Origin: Dichotomocladium elegans
Taxonomy: Eukaryota > Mucoromycota > Mucoromycetes > Mucorales > Lichtheimiaceae
Length of the DNA stretch: 64,000 bases
Assembly: GCA_025716815.1 (NCBI GenBank)
Contig: JAIXMN010000009.1
Location: 868,001 to 932,000 of the forward strand
Reading direction: 5' to 3'
In this document: positions 34,569-47,150 of the stretch, piece after piece
How positions within the stretch are numbered: the first letter of the stretch is position 1
How the letters are laid out: each line of letters begins with the position of its first letter
The notes under the pieces: model-generated
What the model was told of the DNA's origin: nothing
The model's database searches: none
The model's input: the letters and a program-made list of their open reading frames with translations, nothing else
Program-made: the position numbers and the translations under genes

Positions 34569-35272
34569 CTATTTGTTCTCAACATCATAACCTGCCTTTT
34601 TCCAAGCAGCAAACCCTCCCTTGAGGCTCTTGATACTGTCTTTTTGATATCCCATGCGAATCAATGACTCAGCCGCCATGATGCTACGTAATCCACCAGC
34701 GCAGTATAGCACAACCTGCTCCTTTGCCTCGGGTGCCACTACTTTTTCAATGCCGAGCTCGAGGACTCCCCGCCCAAGGTTGATAGCACCGGGAATCTGA
34801 AGACACCAACGTGAAAAGAAAGTTGGCATTCCTCTCCTTTCTTTTGTGACTGATTACGGTACTTCTTTACCTTGCCATTTTGCTCACATTCTGCCGTCTC
34901 ACGCACATCAATCAGAACAACGTTCTTCCCGGTAGCCAATTCAGCATCCAACTGGTCGACATTGATTTCATCAATCTTGAGTGATTCCTGAGTACGCTTA
35001 ACGAGGTCTGTCCAACGGCTCAAAGCACCAGAGGACTATACAACAGTATACATAAGTTCTAATCAGCAAAATCAAAAGAGCTATCGCATTTGCAACCGGG
35101 GAAAAATAGAAGGGTGGGGAGCGAGAAGTCGTGATGTCTTCCTTTACCATGGTGAATGCGCGTCTCTGAGCAGCAGCAGCGAAAGAAACCTATATAAAAC
35201 GAAGAGTATTAGCAAAGGGACCTTTTCTATACGGCTAAAGGAGCGCTGTACCTGTCTAATAGCCGACAGCAT
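34569..35272 (-). CDS. Rhodanese-domain protein, probably mitochondrial
   Basis: A single rhodanese domain, similar to small mitochondrial sulfurtransferases. Four exons, 35272-35252, 35189-35148, 35035-34871 and 34796-34569, give 151 residues. The N-terminus (M-L-S-A-I-R-Q-V-S-F then A-A-A-A-Q-R-R-A-F-T) is basic and lacks acidic residues, like a mitochondrial presequence. The domain runs from V-L-I-D-V-R-E to the active loop L-Y-C-A-G-G-L-R-S, whose cysteine is the sulfur acceptor in this family, and ends K-G-G-F-A-A-W. Mitochondrial location is inferred from the leader. It is convergent with the acidic-protein gene. Confidence 0.9.
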
Positions 35273-35876
35273 GGTGACAAAAGCTGAAAGGGATGCCTTC
35301 CCCACACTCACCCGCAAAGATTATGTATGGTTACACACAATTAAAAAGGCGATGACGTGCTGCAATAGAGTGGACAGCACTTTATTTTCAACATCACCTG
35401 GCTGAAGGAGGCATTGACAGCGAAGATAATGTATATGCGATTTATACATTCGCGTTCTCCTTATGTCGTCTTCTAGAACATCCCAAAACTGACATGCCCA
35501 TAGTATAGTGAGAGTCAATAAAACTGGTGATTTTTATTTTATTGTTTGGTCCGGGAATCCTTTGTTCTGAACAAGTATGCTTCTCCAATTCAAATGGTTC
35601 TTATCTTTTTTGTAACATGTACTTGCATCTTTCGATCGTTTGGGGCTTTCCGTCGCTTTGGGAATAAACCCCCTGTGTGGTGATCGTGTAGCAGTATCGT
35701 TACAGATGACGCTTGCAAATTGCCGGGTCATTACAGTCTTTAAACTTTTCATTCAATGGCGGTCGAGATCAATTGTTCATTACGGTATCTCAGCACACCG
35801 GATGGTAGAGGGCGCTGTGCGTGTATGGATAGAGAGGGTGTTGGTCCTATGTTTTAAATAAGCGAATAACTATATT
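35273..35876. other. Intergenic spacer
   Basis: Lies between two minus-strand genes and should contain the rhodanese promoter. No gene seen. Confidence 0.5.
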
Positions 35877-37167
35877 TTAGATATCACGGACAATGCTATC
35901 TGGGGGTGCGCCTTCATAGATGATGCGGTACACGGTATCGAAAAGAGGGAATTCTCCAGTCTTGTTGTGTCCTGCTAGAAACTGATGGACCTCGTAGGCT
36001 GTGAGTGTGCCTTGCAACTTTTGACCGTTCAGGAGCTCCCTTTCCAGCTCGTCAATTGGCTTGCCAGTCCTGGCGAATGCCTCGGCCACCTTACGATTAC
36101 GACCGCCAGCACACGTAGTGATCAAATCGGCCACGCCGCACGACTCAAAGAATGTCTCGTTCTGAACAGAACCAAAGAATGTTTGACCAAACTTTCGCAT
36201 TTCCAAAAGACCACGACGAATGATGGCTGCCTTTGTATTAGAACCGTAGCTATGATCCAGAAAAAAAAAGGGATGAGACCTCGGTTCCCGCCCAACCCCC
36301 ACTCCCCAACAGCCCCAACAACCCATTTACTTACCCTAGTCCATCTGAGAGACCAGCACCCACAGCAACGACATTCTTCAATGCACCGCACAACTGGACG
36401 CCCACTTCATCCTCGATTATATTCACCCTGAAATAGGGCGTGTTGAATAACTTGAAGTATAGATCACCGTGCTCCCGACAGCCAATTGTGGTTTCACAGA
36501 ATTTCTCCTGGGCCACTTCATCCGCGATATTGGCGCCACTCAGTGCCGCGACGGGTATGCCAAGGCGTTCTGCTATTTCGTCGGAGAAGAGGTTCACCCG
36601 ATCGGGAAGGATCTCGAGACCTTTGATGAGCGAAATGGCCTTAGCATTAGGGGCAAGATGGCCTACGACATCATCGCATGTCCTGCGGACAAACTGATGA
36701 GGCATCACAAACACGAGCACGGTCGCGTCGCGGCAGGCATCGGCTATACTGGGTGTCGCAATGACATTGTCTGTAAATTTGATGCCAGGCAGGTACCTGG
36801 CAATATGGCGATATGGGTTGGAATAAGGAACCAGGTTTTCCGTAAAGAGAGGGAGTGTGTGTGTTTTTTTTATTGGGAGAGTCGAAGACAGAACCTACTT
36901 TGGATTTTCATGCTCTCGGTTGATAACGTCCGTTAGCTTTTCACCGTTGAAGTTCTCCTCGAAAACCCACTGGCGCACTTCGGGCTCAAAGATATCACTG
37001 TGATTCAAGACGTTCTGGCCAATGATTTTGCCGACGGCTGATCCCCTGAGGAAAAGCAAGGAGGAAACGATTGTTGGGATACACGAAAAACAGAGGCCGC
37101 ATCAATTTGCTCACCAGTTACCGGAGCCGATAATACACACACGTTCTCTTTGATCTGTCGATAACAT
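35877..37167 (-). CDS. GPD1: NAD-dependent glycerol-3-phosphate dehydrogenase
   Basis: Reduces dihydroxyacetone phosphate to glycerol-3-phosphate with NADH, in the cytosol or peroxisome, for glycerol and phospholipid synthesis and redox balance. Four exons: 37167-37115, 37045-36899, 36796-36335, 36249-35877; 344 residues, normal for eukaryotic GPD. The nucleotide-binding G-S-G-N-W-G-S-A is split by intron 1. Later come S-L-I-K-G-L-E, the [10 protein letters not shown] block, the catalytic-lysine segment [11 protein letters not shown] and [10 protein letters not shown]. All key motifs are intact. There is no obvious peroxisomal PTS2 leader, since only about ten residues precede the Rossmann motif. 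Confidence 0.96.
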
Positions 37168-38782
37168 TCTTATGCTGGAAAGAAGTGAAGGGCAAGAGCG
37201 GATAATGGATCGGTATTTATAGGCCTGAGGCAGAATGCGCGCAACCAGCATGCCTTTTTTTTTGGGACAACGGGAAAAAGGGCTTTGGGTCTACACCGAC
37301 CCCCGTGTTTTGCGCTGTTGGCCACTGTGTCTTTAACTCCGATGCCAACACAGGCATATTGTCACGCAACAAATTCACCAAACCAAGAACGCTCTCTAAA
37401 ACGACGCAGGGTCCGTCCGAGAGCGCACAAGCACGTTGATCAAAGTCCATAAACGTTCTCTTGCTCATCATCATGTGAAGAACAACAATGGATACAGTCC
37501 TTTGTAGTTTTGTGCGTACCATCCACGTCAGCAACATCCCATCTGTCCAGTTAATTTCATCAAACTATTCTCATGCTCCTTTCTTTTCTTCCATTACTGG
37601 CTCTGAATGGGAACATTACAAGTACCTGCATAATATTTTCAAAAGGCTCACGTGAAAATAGTTAATATAAAGAGGCATTAAAGACGCCAAACGAGTGCGC
37701 CCAAAGCAAGATATGTTTTCGGACTTACACCGATGGGACCATCCGAGGAAATGTTGAGAAACGCGCATGCTAAACCTATTGGCGGCGTGTTCTAAGCGGT
37801 AAATCGCAAATTCAGCATTGATCGATAATGTGCAAAGGCTAGATTTGCGTATACATGTTGACACTTTTTAGTTGCCAGAGGTAGCAACTATAGATTCCTG
37901 ATGCCATGGTATTGCTATATTGAGACATGTTGTTCTGGTTTCTTAAATAGTTCAAGGTGACTCTCAATTGTTGTCAACCTAATACGACAATAATGATGTC
38001 TACATCTTGATCCGACTTTCTCATCTGATACGACTTTCTTATTTCAGCGCAATAAGTACGAAAACGCGCAGGAGGTGTTGTTTATTTTAGTGCAGTAGAA
38101 GTAGTCTGTTATCGCTTTCACCTTATTGGATAAGTCATATTTTATGCTTATTTCTAATTATTTCGTCTTTATCTTTAGATACATGTGGTCTTTATTGTGT
38201 CATGGCATAGACTGCGTCGGGTTAACATTGTCAGCCGACGTGTGATCTGAGATTTAATAAGACGAGTGCGCGGTTCCTGTCAAGACTCTATGGCGCAGTG
38301 TAAGGAAGGGGGAAAACACAACGCGGCGGGTTTGTTGCGCTCTCTTCCTGCGTATTTCGATGACTCGGTAGGCCCTCCCCTCTGAGACGAATGCTGCATT
38401 ACACAGCGGGAATAACGGCGTACGAAATATTGCGGCTTCTCCTGGCAACGAGCTTCTCATGATAACAATCCAACAGGATCCGGGTTCCCTTGATTATTGA
38501 TTTCATGTCCTCTCTCCCGCGCCCTCTCTAAAATTTCCTACTATTGATAGCAGTGTCCGAGAAGCAAAAAGGTAAGAAAAAAGATCATAGAAAAGGTTCA
38601 CCTCACGTGACTTGAAAAATGTCCGAGCAAAAAAAAAAAAAAATGTTGGCAGTCTCGTTTGTTTTTCCTTGCTTTGGCTTCAAGGGCGGGGTTCGGGGCT
38701 CGGGGAATGCCGCGCGTGCGAGTGGAAAAAGTTTTGTTTTTGTTGAAAAAAAGGGAGGCTTTCAACTTTTGTAATAATAATA
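37168..38782. other. Divergent promoter region GPD1/TOM40
   Basis: Between genes transcribed away from each other. Only short, non-conserved frames. Contains A-rich runs at 38629-38643; no specific element identified. Confidence 0.5.
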
Positions 38783-40185
38783 ATGTCCACCGCACCACCC
38801 AACCTCGCCAATCCTCCCGCTGGTATCTATTCGCCTCTCTCAACATTCCCTGCCAAGGCGCAGACGCCTGCTCCTTCGGGATCGTTCTTCAATCCGCTCA
38901 ACTGGCCGAGCTTGTTCAACTACCAGAAGAGCCGCCTCGGCTTGCCAAACCCTGGCAAGTTCGAGCGTCTCCATGGCGAGGTGAAGGGTAATTGAAATTT
39001 CTACATTCTTGGACACGCATTGCATAATTCGCACACGCATACACACGACAGCGACGAAGAAATTAAGAAAGAGCGAAAGGACCGACAAAGAGCGCAGACA
39101 CGACTCACGAACAGCATTTCGCGTTTTGTAGATACGTTTGTTACCAACTACTTGTTTGATGGCGCTCAGGCCAACATTGTCAAGGAGCTGTCGCCCAATT
39201 TCCATGTCCAACATCAGTTCTCGTTGGGATCGCAAGTGATGCCTCCCATGTACAACTTCATGTCCGGCTACATGACTGAGAGAGTAATAAGAATGCTCAA
39301 CGAACGGAAAGGATAATAGGCTGACCGACGCATGTATATATATGGCTATGGTTTTATTTTAGACGATGGTCCAGGGTACCATGGATAACGATACCAACCT
39401 CAACGCTGTCGTCAGACACGCGTGGTCCACAAAGTCGCTCACGAAGATCATGGCTCAGGTATGTGTATATCATATATGAGTGTACTCTATGTGCGCGCGC
39501 GCGTGTGGGAGAAAGAATACGAATGACCAAAGAGGAAGGGAATTCTCTAACCTTTCTGGACATGCATCTAGCTTACCCATATGCCTGGCCACTCTATGCT
39601 TTCGGTTGAGCATGAGTACTCTGGCTCAGACTTCAGTATCAATGCTAAGGCCATGAACCCCAACCCAATGGAGTTCACCGGTCTTTATCTCGCGTCGTAC
39701 CTCCAATCCGTCACACCTAAACTCGCTCTCGGCACTGAGGTCGTTCTTCAACGTCCTACCCCTGATATGGAAGAGACGGCCATGTCACTTGTTGGCAAGT
39801 ACAGTGGAAAGGACTTCATTGCTACCGCCCAGTTCCAGGGCCTTGGTGCTATCCAAGCCAGCTACTATCAACGCATCAACGAGAAGGTTGACTTTGGTGT
39901 GGAGATCAACCTCCTTGTCCAGGGCGCCCGGAGAGAGGGTGTTGCTACGATTGGCGGCAAATTCGACTTCAGACAGGCGACTTTCCGTGGTCAGATCGAC
40001 ACGACGGGTCGCGTTTCCGCCGTTTTGGAGGAGAAGATGGCCCCTGGCTTTTCGTTCCTTATCAGCGGTGACCTGGATCACATGAAGGTAAAGCGTTCGT
40101 TATCATGGAAGAAAACATGCTGATGATGGGGTGTGCTTTATAGGGCCAGAGCAAATTCGGCGTTGGTATCATGTTGTCCGCTTAG
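38783..40185 (+). CDS. TOM40: Mitochondrial import channel Tom40
   Basis: Beta-barrel pore of the TOM complex in the mitochondrial outer membrane. Five exons, 38783-38987, 39132-39283, 39363-39458, 39572-40087 and 40144-40185, give 336 residues. The N-terminus is Pro-rich (P-P-A-G-I-Y then F-F-N-P-L-N). The family stretch F-D-G-A-Q-A-N-I-V-K-E-L-S-P-N-F follows, then alternating strand-like segments typical of the porin-3 fold. The last exon encodes only G-Q-S-K-F-G-V-G-I-M-L-S-A; its end fits the beta-signal read by the SAM complex. All splice phases agree. Confidence 0.95.
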
Positions 40186-40861
40186 ATTGTTTCCCTCCCA
40201 CCCGCCTATCCACCACTCACCCATATTTCGTGTATATTGAAAAGAAAAAAGAAGCCCTCTCTTCCTCTCTCTCTCTCTTCCAAAGAAAAAAGTTTTTAGA
40301 CAATCTTTAATTATGTTGCCGAATCCATAAACACAAGAGGTTGGTCTTGAGAATGTAGTTTGGATAATACGCACGACAACAAAAAGGAAAACAATCGACA
40401 CATGTGTTAACCCGTCTTATTGTGCCATCCAGTCGCATCTATTGTCGCCTGCCCCATACAAAACTGGCGTGTCAGACCCGTCCAATGGCCTATTGAGAAA
40501 GAACAGTTCATTTAAGTAGGCAGATCGGCTTACGGAAGATATCGTATTAACCATTTACGCACTCCTTCTAATATGACTCAAGAAGAGATGAATACATCTC
40601 TTCATCAATGACGTAGTCCATAGGCCAGGGCAGCCATGCTCATTACCAAATGACTATGTCCATTTTTGGATATTTATTTTCAAAAATATACTTGTGATTC
40701 TGCGACTTTGAACTGTATGATTCCATGCCATGTGTGCAACACAGGAATTTGCATTTCTTATTAAATACACACCCAAACATTTCATTGTTCACACACGCAA
40801 CTTCGCCGCTGGTTGTTCATCATTCATTTTATATTAAACAATAGAGATGGAGAGAATTGAA
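40186..40861. other. Convergent intergenic region TOM40/PRE2
   Basis: Should hold the 3' UTRs of both genes, with CT-rich and A-rich runs near 40260-40300. No gene seen. Confidence 0.5.
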
Positions 40862-42107
40862 TTACTGCCGGCTTCTCGCCAACTCATCCTGGTATTCGTA
40901 GTGGAGTGGTCCGACATCGTGGTTGCCGTGGTACTCCCAACCATTCTCGGTAACATGATATACTAAAGTTGAATGGGTGTGAGATAACATGGTCGTCGTG
41001 GGATATGCAAGTAATAGATTAGGATGCCTTACAGTTGACGGATCCACCGGACATGGCGTCTCTGTGTGTAGCATGGTAGATCGATCGGCGACCGAGCTCA
41101 ATAGCTTCCGGTACGGAGAGATCATAGTCATAGCCGCTATCGAGCACACCGTATGCAAATGTAGAGCCAGAACCGACAGAGAACAAATCGCCTTTCAGGC
41201 GTTGACCGTCCGAATCTACATAGAAAAGGTTGGGGCCCTAAAGGAAGAGAGAGAGGGGATCATATGAGCATTTTCTAGGTCTGCCTTTGTCACTGTCTTC
41301 ACTCTCTCTGTGCTTGTGGTTCTTACTGTTTTGTCCCAACCAGTCACCATTGTACCCTATCATGCGAATGTCATCAGTAAATATATCTCCTCTTTTCCTA
41401 TCATTCCCGTATATCTTCTCTTTTTCTTTTACCATCGACAACCCCATGCCCTTGTATGAATAGACCATGTTGGCCAGGAGTTTGGATGCGGCAGCTACCG
41501 AGATGCGTTCTTTGTTTCGAAGTTCATAGAGGCGGCAGCGACGACCTAACTCACGCTCCCAGTATTGACAGTCTGCAGCGCCTCCGGCCAAAGTGCCGAG
41601 CAAATATGGGTTGATCTCGATCACCTTCTTCACCGTCTGAGAAGCTAATCATGCGTTATTTCTTAATATAACCAGATATAAAGTTTCTCATCGAAAAAGG
41701 GCCGGATAGTTACTGATTCAAGAGCCCCACAATCAACCTACCAATATAGTTGCCCATGGTGGCGCGGGAATCGACAGCGACAACGACACCACCCTGAAAT
41801 TTGAATGCAAGCGTAGTTGTACCGTGCTGGATCTTGATTTTGTATTCAGGGGATTCTTCATCAGTGACGCTTCTCAAAAAGTCAACAGGCTAAATAGCGT
41901 GTGAGCGTTGTGTCAGTCATTGTCTGCAAGTGCAAGTGGGTGCGATTTCGTGTAGAGTGTGTGCTTTACGTTGTGAACGTCGGGAATGTCAAAAGTCGGG
42001 AAGGCAAGATCCTGGGCAGCGTCCCACTTGCCACACACGTTCATTACGCCATTTTCACTTTGAAATTGGAAGGGCGAAGATGCATATTTTTCGACAAAAC
42101 GGTGCAT
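40862..42107 (-). CDS. PRE2: 20S proteasome subunit beta5 (chymotrypsin-like)
   Basis: Catalytic beta5 subunit of the 20S proteasome. Six exons, 42107-41970, 41889-41742, 41644-41433, 41356-41327, 41237-41033 and 40962-40862, give 277 residues. A propeptide of about 70 residues precedes [10 protein letters not shown]; self-cleavage after the Gly exposes the catalytic N-terminal Thr. V-D-S-R-A-T-M-G, the lysine region Q-T-V-K-K-V-I-E-I and [15 protein letters not shown] are diagnostic of beta5. Exon 4 is only 30 bp. The first Met of the open frame at 42107 gives a propeptide of usual size. Confidence 0.95.
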
Positions 42108-42828
42108 GTTGCAAAGGCGTCGTGAAAATAAAAAGAAAAGGTACGGTACGCGCGTTCTTCTTACGGAGACGAGCGGGCTTGAAAAATGCGGAATCTGAAC
42201 AGAATATAGCCAATGAGATTAAGTAGGAAATTTTAAGGCGGCAGTAATTGCCCACCCCATCTAAAACTCAAACTGAGAACTCTCGGTTTTACTAGAGATA
42301 GAGTCCCGCCCATGGAATCATTCATCAAAAGAGTACGATCATTAAGGCAACCCATAAAAGGTCCCCTATATATTATTGAACTTCATCCTATATCTTGTAT
42401 TTGATCTTGCTTGTAAAATAATAAAGGAATTGTTTGGACAAATGCAAGCGAAGTGATTCTACAATGCAAGCCCTTTGGCCTTCCTGAGTTCCATCTTTCC
42501 AGATACTGCCTTAAGCTATCCAGCCACACGCCACACCCGAGCTGTGTTACTCTCTATAAACAGTGACCAAACTCCGAGCAACAAATCACAAGTGTCAAGG
42601 CGCCCTGAAAATACCAATCCCGGGAAGATTCCAACCGTGGCTCTGTAGCCATATTTAGTGAATATCTTGCTATGGATTAATATTATACTGGCGTATGTCA
42701 CTTAACTCTGCTAGTGATGTTTTAAAGTATAGGAGTAGATATAAATACGTGTACGCTATAGGATTAGAATGATACGTAGATTGCAAGCGTTGCTCTTCCG
42801 GTGGAACAATGGATGGTCATGAATAAGT
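42108..42828. other. Spacer between PRE2 and the Gbeta gene
   Basis: Both neighbours are on the minus strand, so this holds the Gbeta 3' UTR and PRE2 promoter. No gene seen. Confidence 0.5.
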
Positions 42829-44147
42829 TTAGATCCCCCATAACTATAAGCAATAGATATGGGTTTTCAGCAATAGTTCCGCATCCAAGTATGATGGCTG
42901 ACCTTCAAAGTGCTATCCCAACTTCCTGTACAAACAGCAGCGCCGTCTGGAGAAACACCAACACAAGACACCCGATGCTCATGTGCTTTAAGATCATTGG
43001 TACACTCATTCCTCAGTGTATCCCAGATACGACAATGGTTATCATCATGGCCAGCAAACAACACCCGTCCGGATTTTGAGAAGCTTAGAGACGTGACGCC
43101 ACTTGATATACTTTTGTTTATGTACACATTCAGCTCACGGTCTGCGCGGATATCAAACAAGCGACAAGTGGCATCATCTGATCCGGATCCAAATGCTTGA
43201 CCATCCGGGAAAAATTCAATGGCATTAATGTCTGCCTCATGGCCCGAGAAAGTCATTACACAGCTTTGGCGGTTCACACGCAAGTCCCATAGTTTAGCGG
43301 TAGTGTCGCAAGAACCAGATATAAACACATTCGGATTAGTAACAGTAGCAGATATGCTAATGAATAAAACATAACCATGAATAACTATTTCGAGACCATT
43401 CCTTCTCTCTCAGACACTCTTTTACCGGTGAGCCACCCATGCAGCCCCCAATGACTTTCTTAATAAACTTACCACATCACATCACCCGCGTGGTCCTTGT
43501 ATTCGGTAACTTTCACGCCCGTGTTAATGTCCCACAGCATACAGCTCGTATCACCGCTCGATGTCACGATCCGGTGCTCGTCTAGGAAGCGGCAACCACT
43601 GATAAAACCTGTGTGACCCAGGAGTATACGAATAGGTGTTGAGCTAATATCATCTTTGTCTTTCAAGCTATGGATTGAGCATGCATTGTCGAGACCACCT
43701 GATGCGGCAAGATTGCCTGACAGCGACTGGGAACAGGTCATAACCCAGGAAGATTGGAGAGTAATCGAGCCAACTTTATGGCCTTTATAAGCCTCCCACA
43801 CCAGCAGCTTGCCATCCTGAGAAGCTGTAACAAGCTGGGGAATATTTTCTGCCCAACACAAAGCATATACTTTAGCTAGGTGGCCTTTGAGTACTTTACG
43901 ACAATGGAGAGCCATGCAGGGCAGAGGTTCGAGCTGTCTTCGTGCAATGTCAGACACTAGAAGTGGTCAATGGGCTACAAGTCTACAGTGCACCACGCGA
44001 GGAGACGTAGTAATGAGCGAGCTCGAGGAACACTCGACACTTACGGGTGCCATTGGCTAGTGCATCACGCTTTTTCCGGAGTTGTTCCTTAAGAGACTCA
44101 GCCTCCTTCCGAGAAGCTGCAATGCGTTCATTGAAGTTGTCTGTCAT
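42829..44147 (-). CDS. Heterotrimeric G-protein beta subunit
   Basis: WD40 beta-propeller that pairs with Ggamma in receptor signalling at the plasma membrane. Four exons, 44147-44045, 43956-43473, 43356-42903 and 42843-42829, give 351 residues. An N-terminal coiled coil ([13 protein letters not shown]) precedes seven blades with repeated G-H and W-D pairs, for example L-K-G-H-L-A-K-V-Y and [11 protein letters not shown]. The final blade reads G-S-W-D-S-T-L-K then, across an intron with a GTCAGC donor, L-W-G-I and a stop in a 15-bp exon. That exon was placed because Gbeta ends at this point and the TATAG acceptor fits; without it the frame runs into an unrelated tail. Confidence 0.94.
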
Positions 44148-44324
44148 AAATTGAAAAAAGAGAAAACGAAGAAGTGGGAATATCACATACACCATTTTCC
44201 CCGAAATAGAAGTTGGGTTTTGCCCAGAAATCTTTACACATGATGACAAAGCAAATGTCGCATGCACGACGAAAGATGTCGCCCAAGAAAAGCTTCCATC
44301 TCTAAAAACATCGAGTCTCCAGGA

Positions 44325-44520
44325 TATCGATGCCCCTATCTTCCATCCTATTCGCCTAAACTCAATCCTATTGAATAGTTTTAGTCGGTTGGGAAGAGCA
44401 AAGAGAACATAACAGATTCTTGGAAAGCGTCACACTGATGACCCGAATCAGTAAAGTATCGAATAGATAAAGTTGAGTGATTTCGAAGGGTTCGTCTCGT
44501 ATTCTTGCAGGAGGGCAGTT
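44325..44520 (+). mobile_element. Tc1-like transposase relic (C-terminal part)
   Basis: The plus strand reads Y-S-P-K-L-N-P-I-E, a stop, S-V-G-K-S-K-E-N, then, past more stops, R-I-D-K-V-E and a F-R-R-V-R segment. This follows the order of the Tc1/mariner C-terminal block (Y-S-P-E-L-N-P-I-E-Q-F-W, V-K-S-K-V-K). It has several stops and no usable frame. Confidence 0.75.
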
Positions 44521-47019
44521 AACTTATGGTAATGCTACAATGGTCATCATGGTATGTATATGGATAAAGAACATTACCTCTATATAGAACCATGAGCCAT
44601 TAGGTTGGGCTCTGGATATATAATGAAGAGATAGAGTTAAACAAGATACCACCATGGCGCCATATTGTGAAGGTTATGGAATAATGCATCAGCAAAACAG
44701 GTGATAAAAGGCTTTCTCATGTTGCGAGCTCTTTGTGGAGTGTACATGTATAATCACACACGTGCATTGATATGAGGCAGCAAGTTTGATGGAGTAGTGG
44801 TTTTAATACGCAGCTCGTGGCCAACAACACGGACTCTCTTGCTACTTTTATGGATCTTCGTAATCTTAGTGGTACATGGGTCACGTTCTGATAGATTAGA
44901 TTACTCATAATGCAATGCCTTTTCTTGTTCATCAAGAAAGTATGTCTGTTGACGACACAACCACCTTTACCTACGCGAAAAACAAAATGGTCGTTTAAAC
45001 CTGTCTGTAACAAAACTGTGGGGCTGAGTGTTGATAAACAAGAAGCATTGTGAAGTTGCACGGTTCTTGTCAATCATCCACCTTGATCTCCTATAAATAC
45101 TGGATTCGCTGCTGGGCTCCTCCTGCCTCCTCCTCGCTTTTCCATCCCGGCAGTCACCAGGACACCCGAACTACTCTCCGGGATTGAGTTAAAGTGTATG
45201 AGGAAGGGTTACTGTCTTCAGTGGACTAATGAGTACCGATCGATTTCTTTTTGTTTACTGATACGACAACTTTATGCAACTTATGCGACTTGCTATTTTA
45301 TCTCACGTACGAAATTTAGTTTGGAAAATAAAGTATTTGTGATACGCTCCTTTTTCCTTAGAAAACTTAGTACTGTGTTCCGTGAATGTAGCATAGTTCA
45401 CCGACAATAACCCGCAAGAAACATTGTTACCACGCCGCGTATACGAAAACGCTTAAGAATATAGATTATATTCAAGCTAGCTTCTGTATCTCGATTTCAC
45501 GCTTGTCCCTTAGAATATGCGATCTGCTCAGCGAAAACCGCGGTATACCGCCACGTGAGCATACACGGAAGGGTCTTCCCATCTATCCACAAAGAAAGAG
45601 AAAGCCTGTTTATAGCTTTTATCGACCCATGGTCGACTTTGCGTCGCAAACCTCATTGCTGACATCGGTTTACAAATCTTGGTACAAGGCGCGACGTACC
45701 ATGACCTACACTCTCCGCAGCCATAATCAATGATTGTACATGAATAAATGATACATGTCTTCGACCCTCTCTTGCACTATCTAGCAGAGTATGCCAGAAG
45801 CTATCAGAGTCTGGTAGAACGGACGCATGAAGATCGTAGCAAATGATCAAGGTACAGGTTTTTATCTTATTGGCGATGGCGTGAAATATCAAGCGGCACG
45901 CTATCCAACGAACACCGCTTTGATGACAACTAAGTCCAATCCCTCATGCAGCATGACCCCTTTAAAGTTTTCATAGTCAAACTTAACAAGCCGCTGAGCA
46001 AGGCATTTTACATACAATGGCGAGGAAAAGGCATTCGACCCATAGGAAATTTCGTCCACAGACCTAATGAAGTTGGAGATATCGAGTGCGTATCTAGGCA
46101 GTAAGATTGATTCTATCTTGATCGCTGTACACGTTTTTTTAATGACGCTCAGCGTTAGGCGTCAAACGATGCGGGCATTGATGTCCTTCAGACTATAATG
46201 AATCGGCAGCAGCCGTAGCTTTAGCCTATGGTCTCCAAAAGCACATTTCCACCGAACGCAAAATTTGGTCTTTGATCTTGGCGGGCTTCATTAGATAACT
46301 GAGTGTACATAGGAATTCATATCCATCTCATTCATTGCAACCTTAAAGAAACTGATGTACAATAGTACCTAGTGATAGTTTTTTTTTGGTATGTAACTTT
46401 GGACTACCCCGTCTCTTTCTGATCTTGTTTGCTGGCCGTGGGAATCCTAAGCTACATTTAATTATACTCCCAAAATTTTTGTCGTCTTTGGTAGCGTAGC
46501 CATTGCAAATGACCCTTTTTGGATCATGCCATGCTGAACATACAGGTATCCATAGCCATCTGCATGCATCTGATCCACCCAACAGCTTCTCAGATTAGAA
46601 CTTGTATTTTCATGAGAATGTCTATATCTCTTTTGCTTGGCGATACACATAGCATCAAGCTCACCATTACTGTTCTATGGGAGATTATGAAGGTATTCTT
46701 TTCCAGTAGCTGCTTACGAGAGTTATGTCTTAGCTCTAATATTCAACATGACGTTCCATCAATTAATTTAAGTTCTCACTAAAAATGATTGCTGTCAACC
46801 TGTGGCAAGGAAAAATGGTGCAAAGATCCAAGAGCGCATTGAATGGATCGGTCGGCGAAATATGACTGATATTAACTTCAGCTTGAAATACACGTGGCAT
46901 AGTTCAATGAAGAAGCTTCCGTGATGGATTCAGCACCGAGATAAGAAAGATAACAGAAGTCTCGGGAACAATCTCAGTATCAGGTATCATTGACTACAGT
47001 CTGTGACTGCGCAGCAAAA

Positions 47020-47150
47020 ACCAACCAGGTTAAAATCGGCGGTGTAACTGGACGAGACGGATAAAAAGATATTATCTAGTAATGGATAATGCACCTATTG
47101 ATAACACTGAAAATAACTCTAATATGCCAAGTGCGTACTGGATAGGCATT
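47020..47150 (+). mobile_element. Tc1-like transposase relic (second catalytic Asp region)
   Basis: The plus strand reads L-V-M-D-N-A-P-I-D at about 47080-47106, the motif around the second catalytic aspartate of Tc1/mariner transposases (M-D-N-A-P-I-H). The flanking frame is broken. The same bases (ATGGATAATGCACCTA) recur in the 63.3-kb copy on the other strand. Confidence 0.65.
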
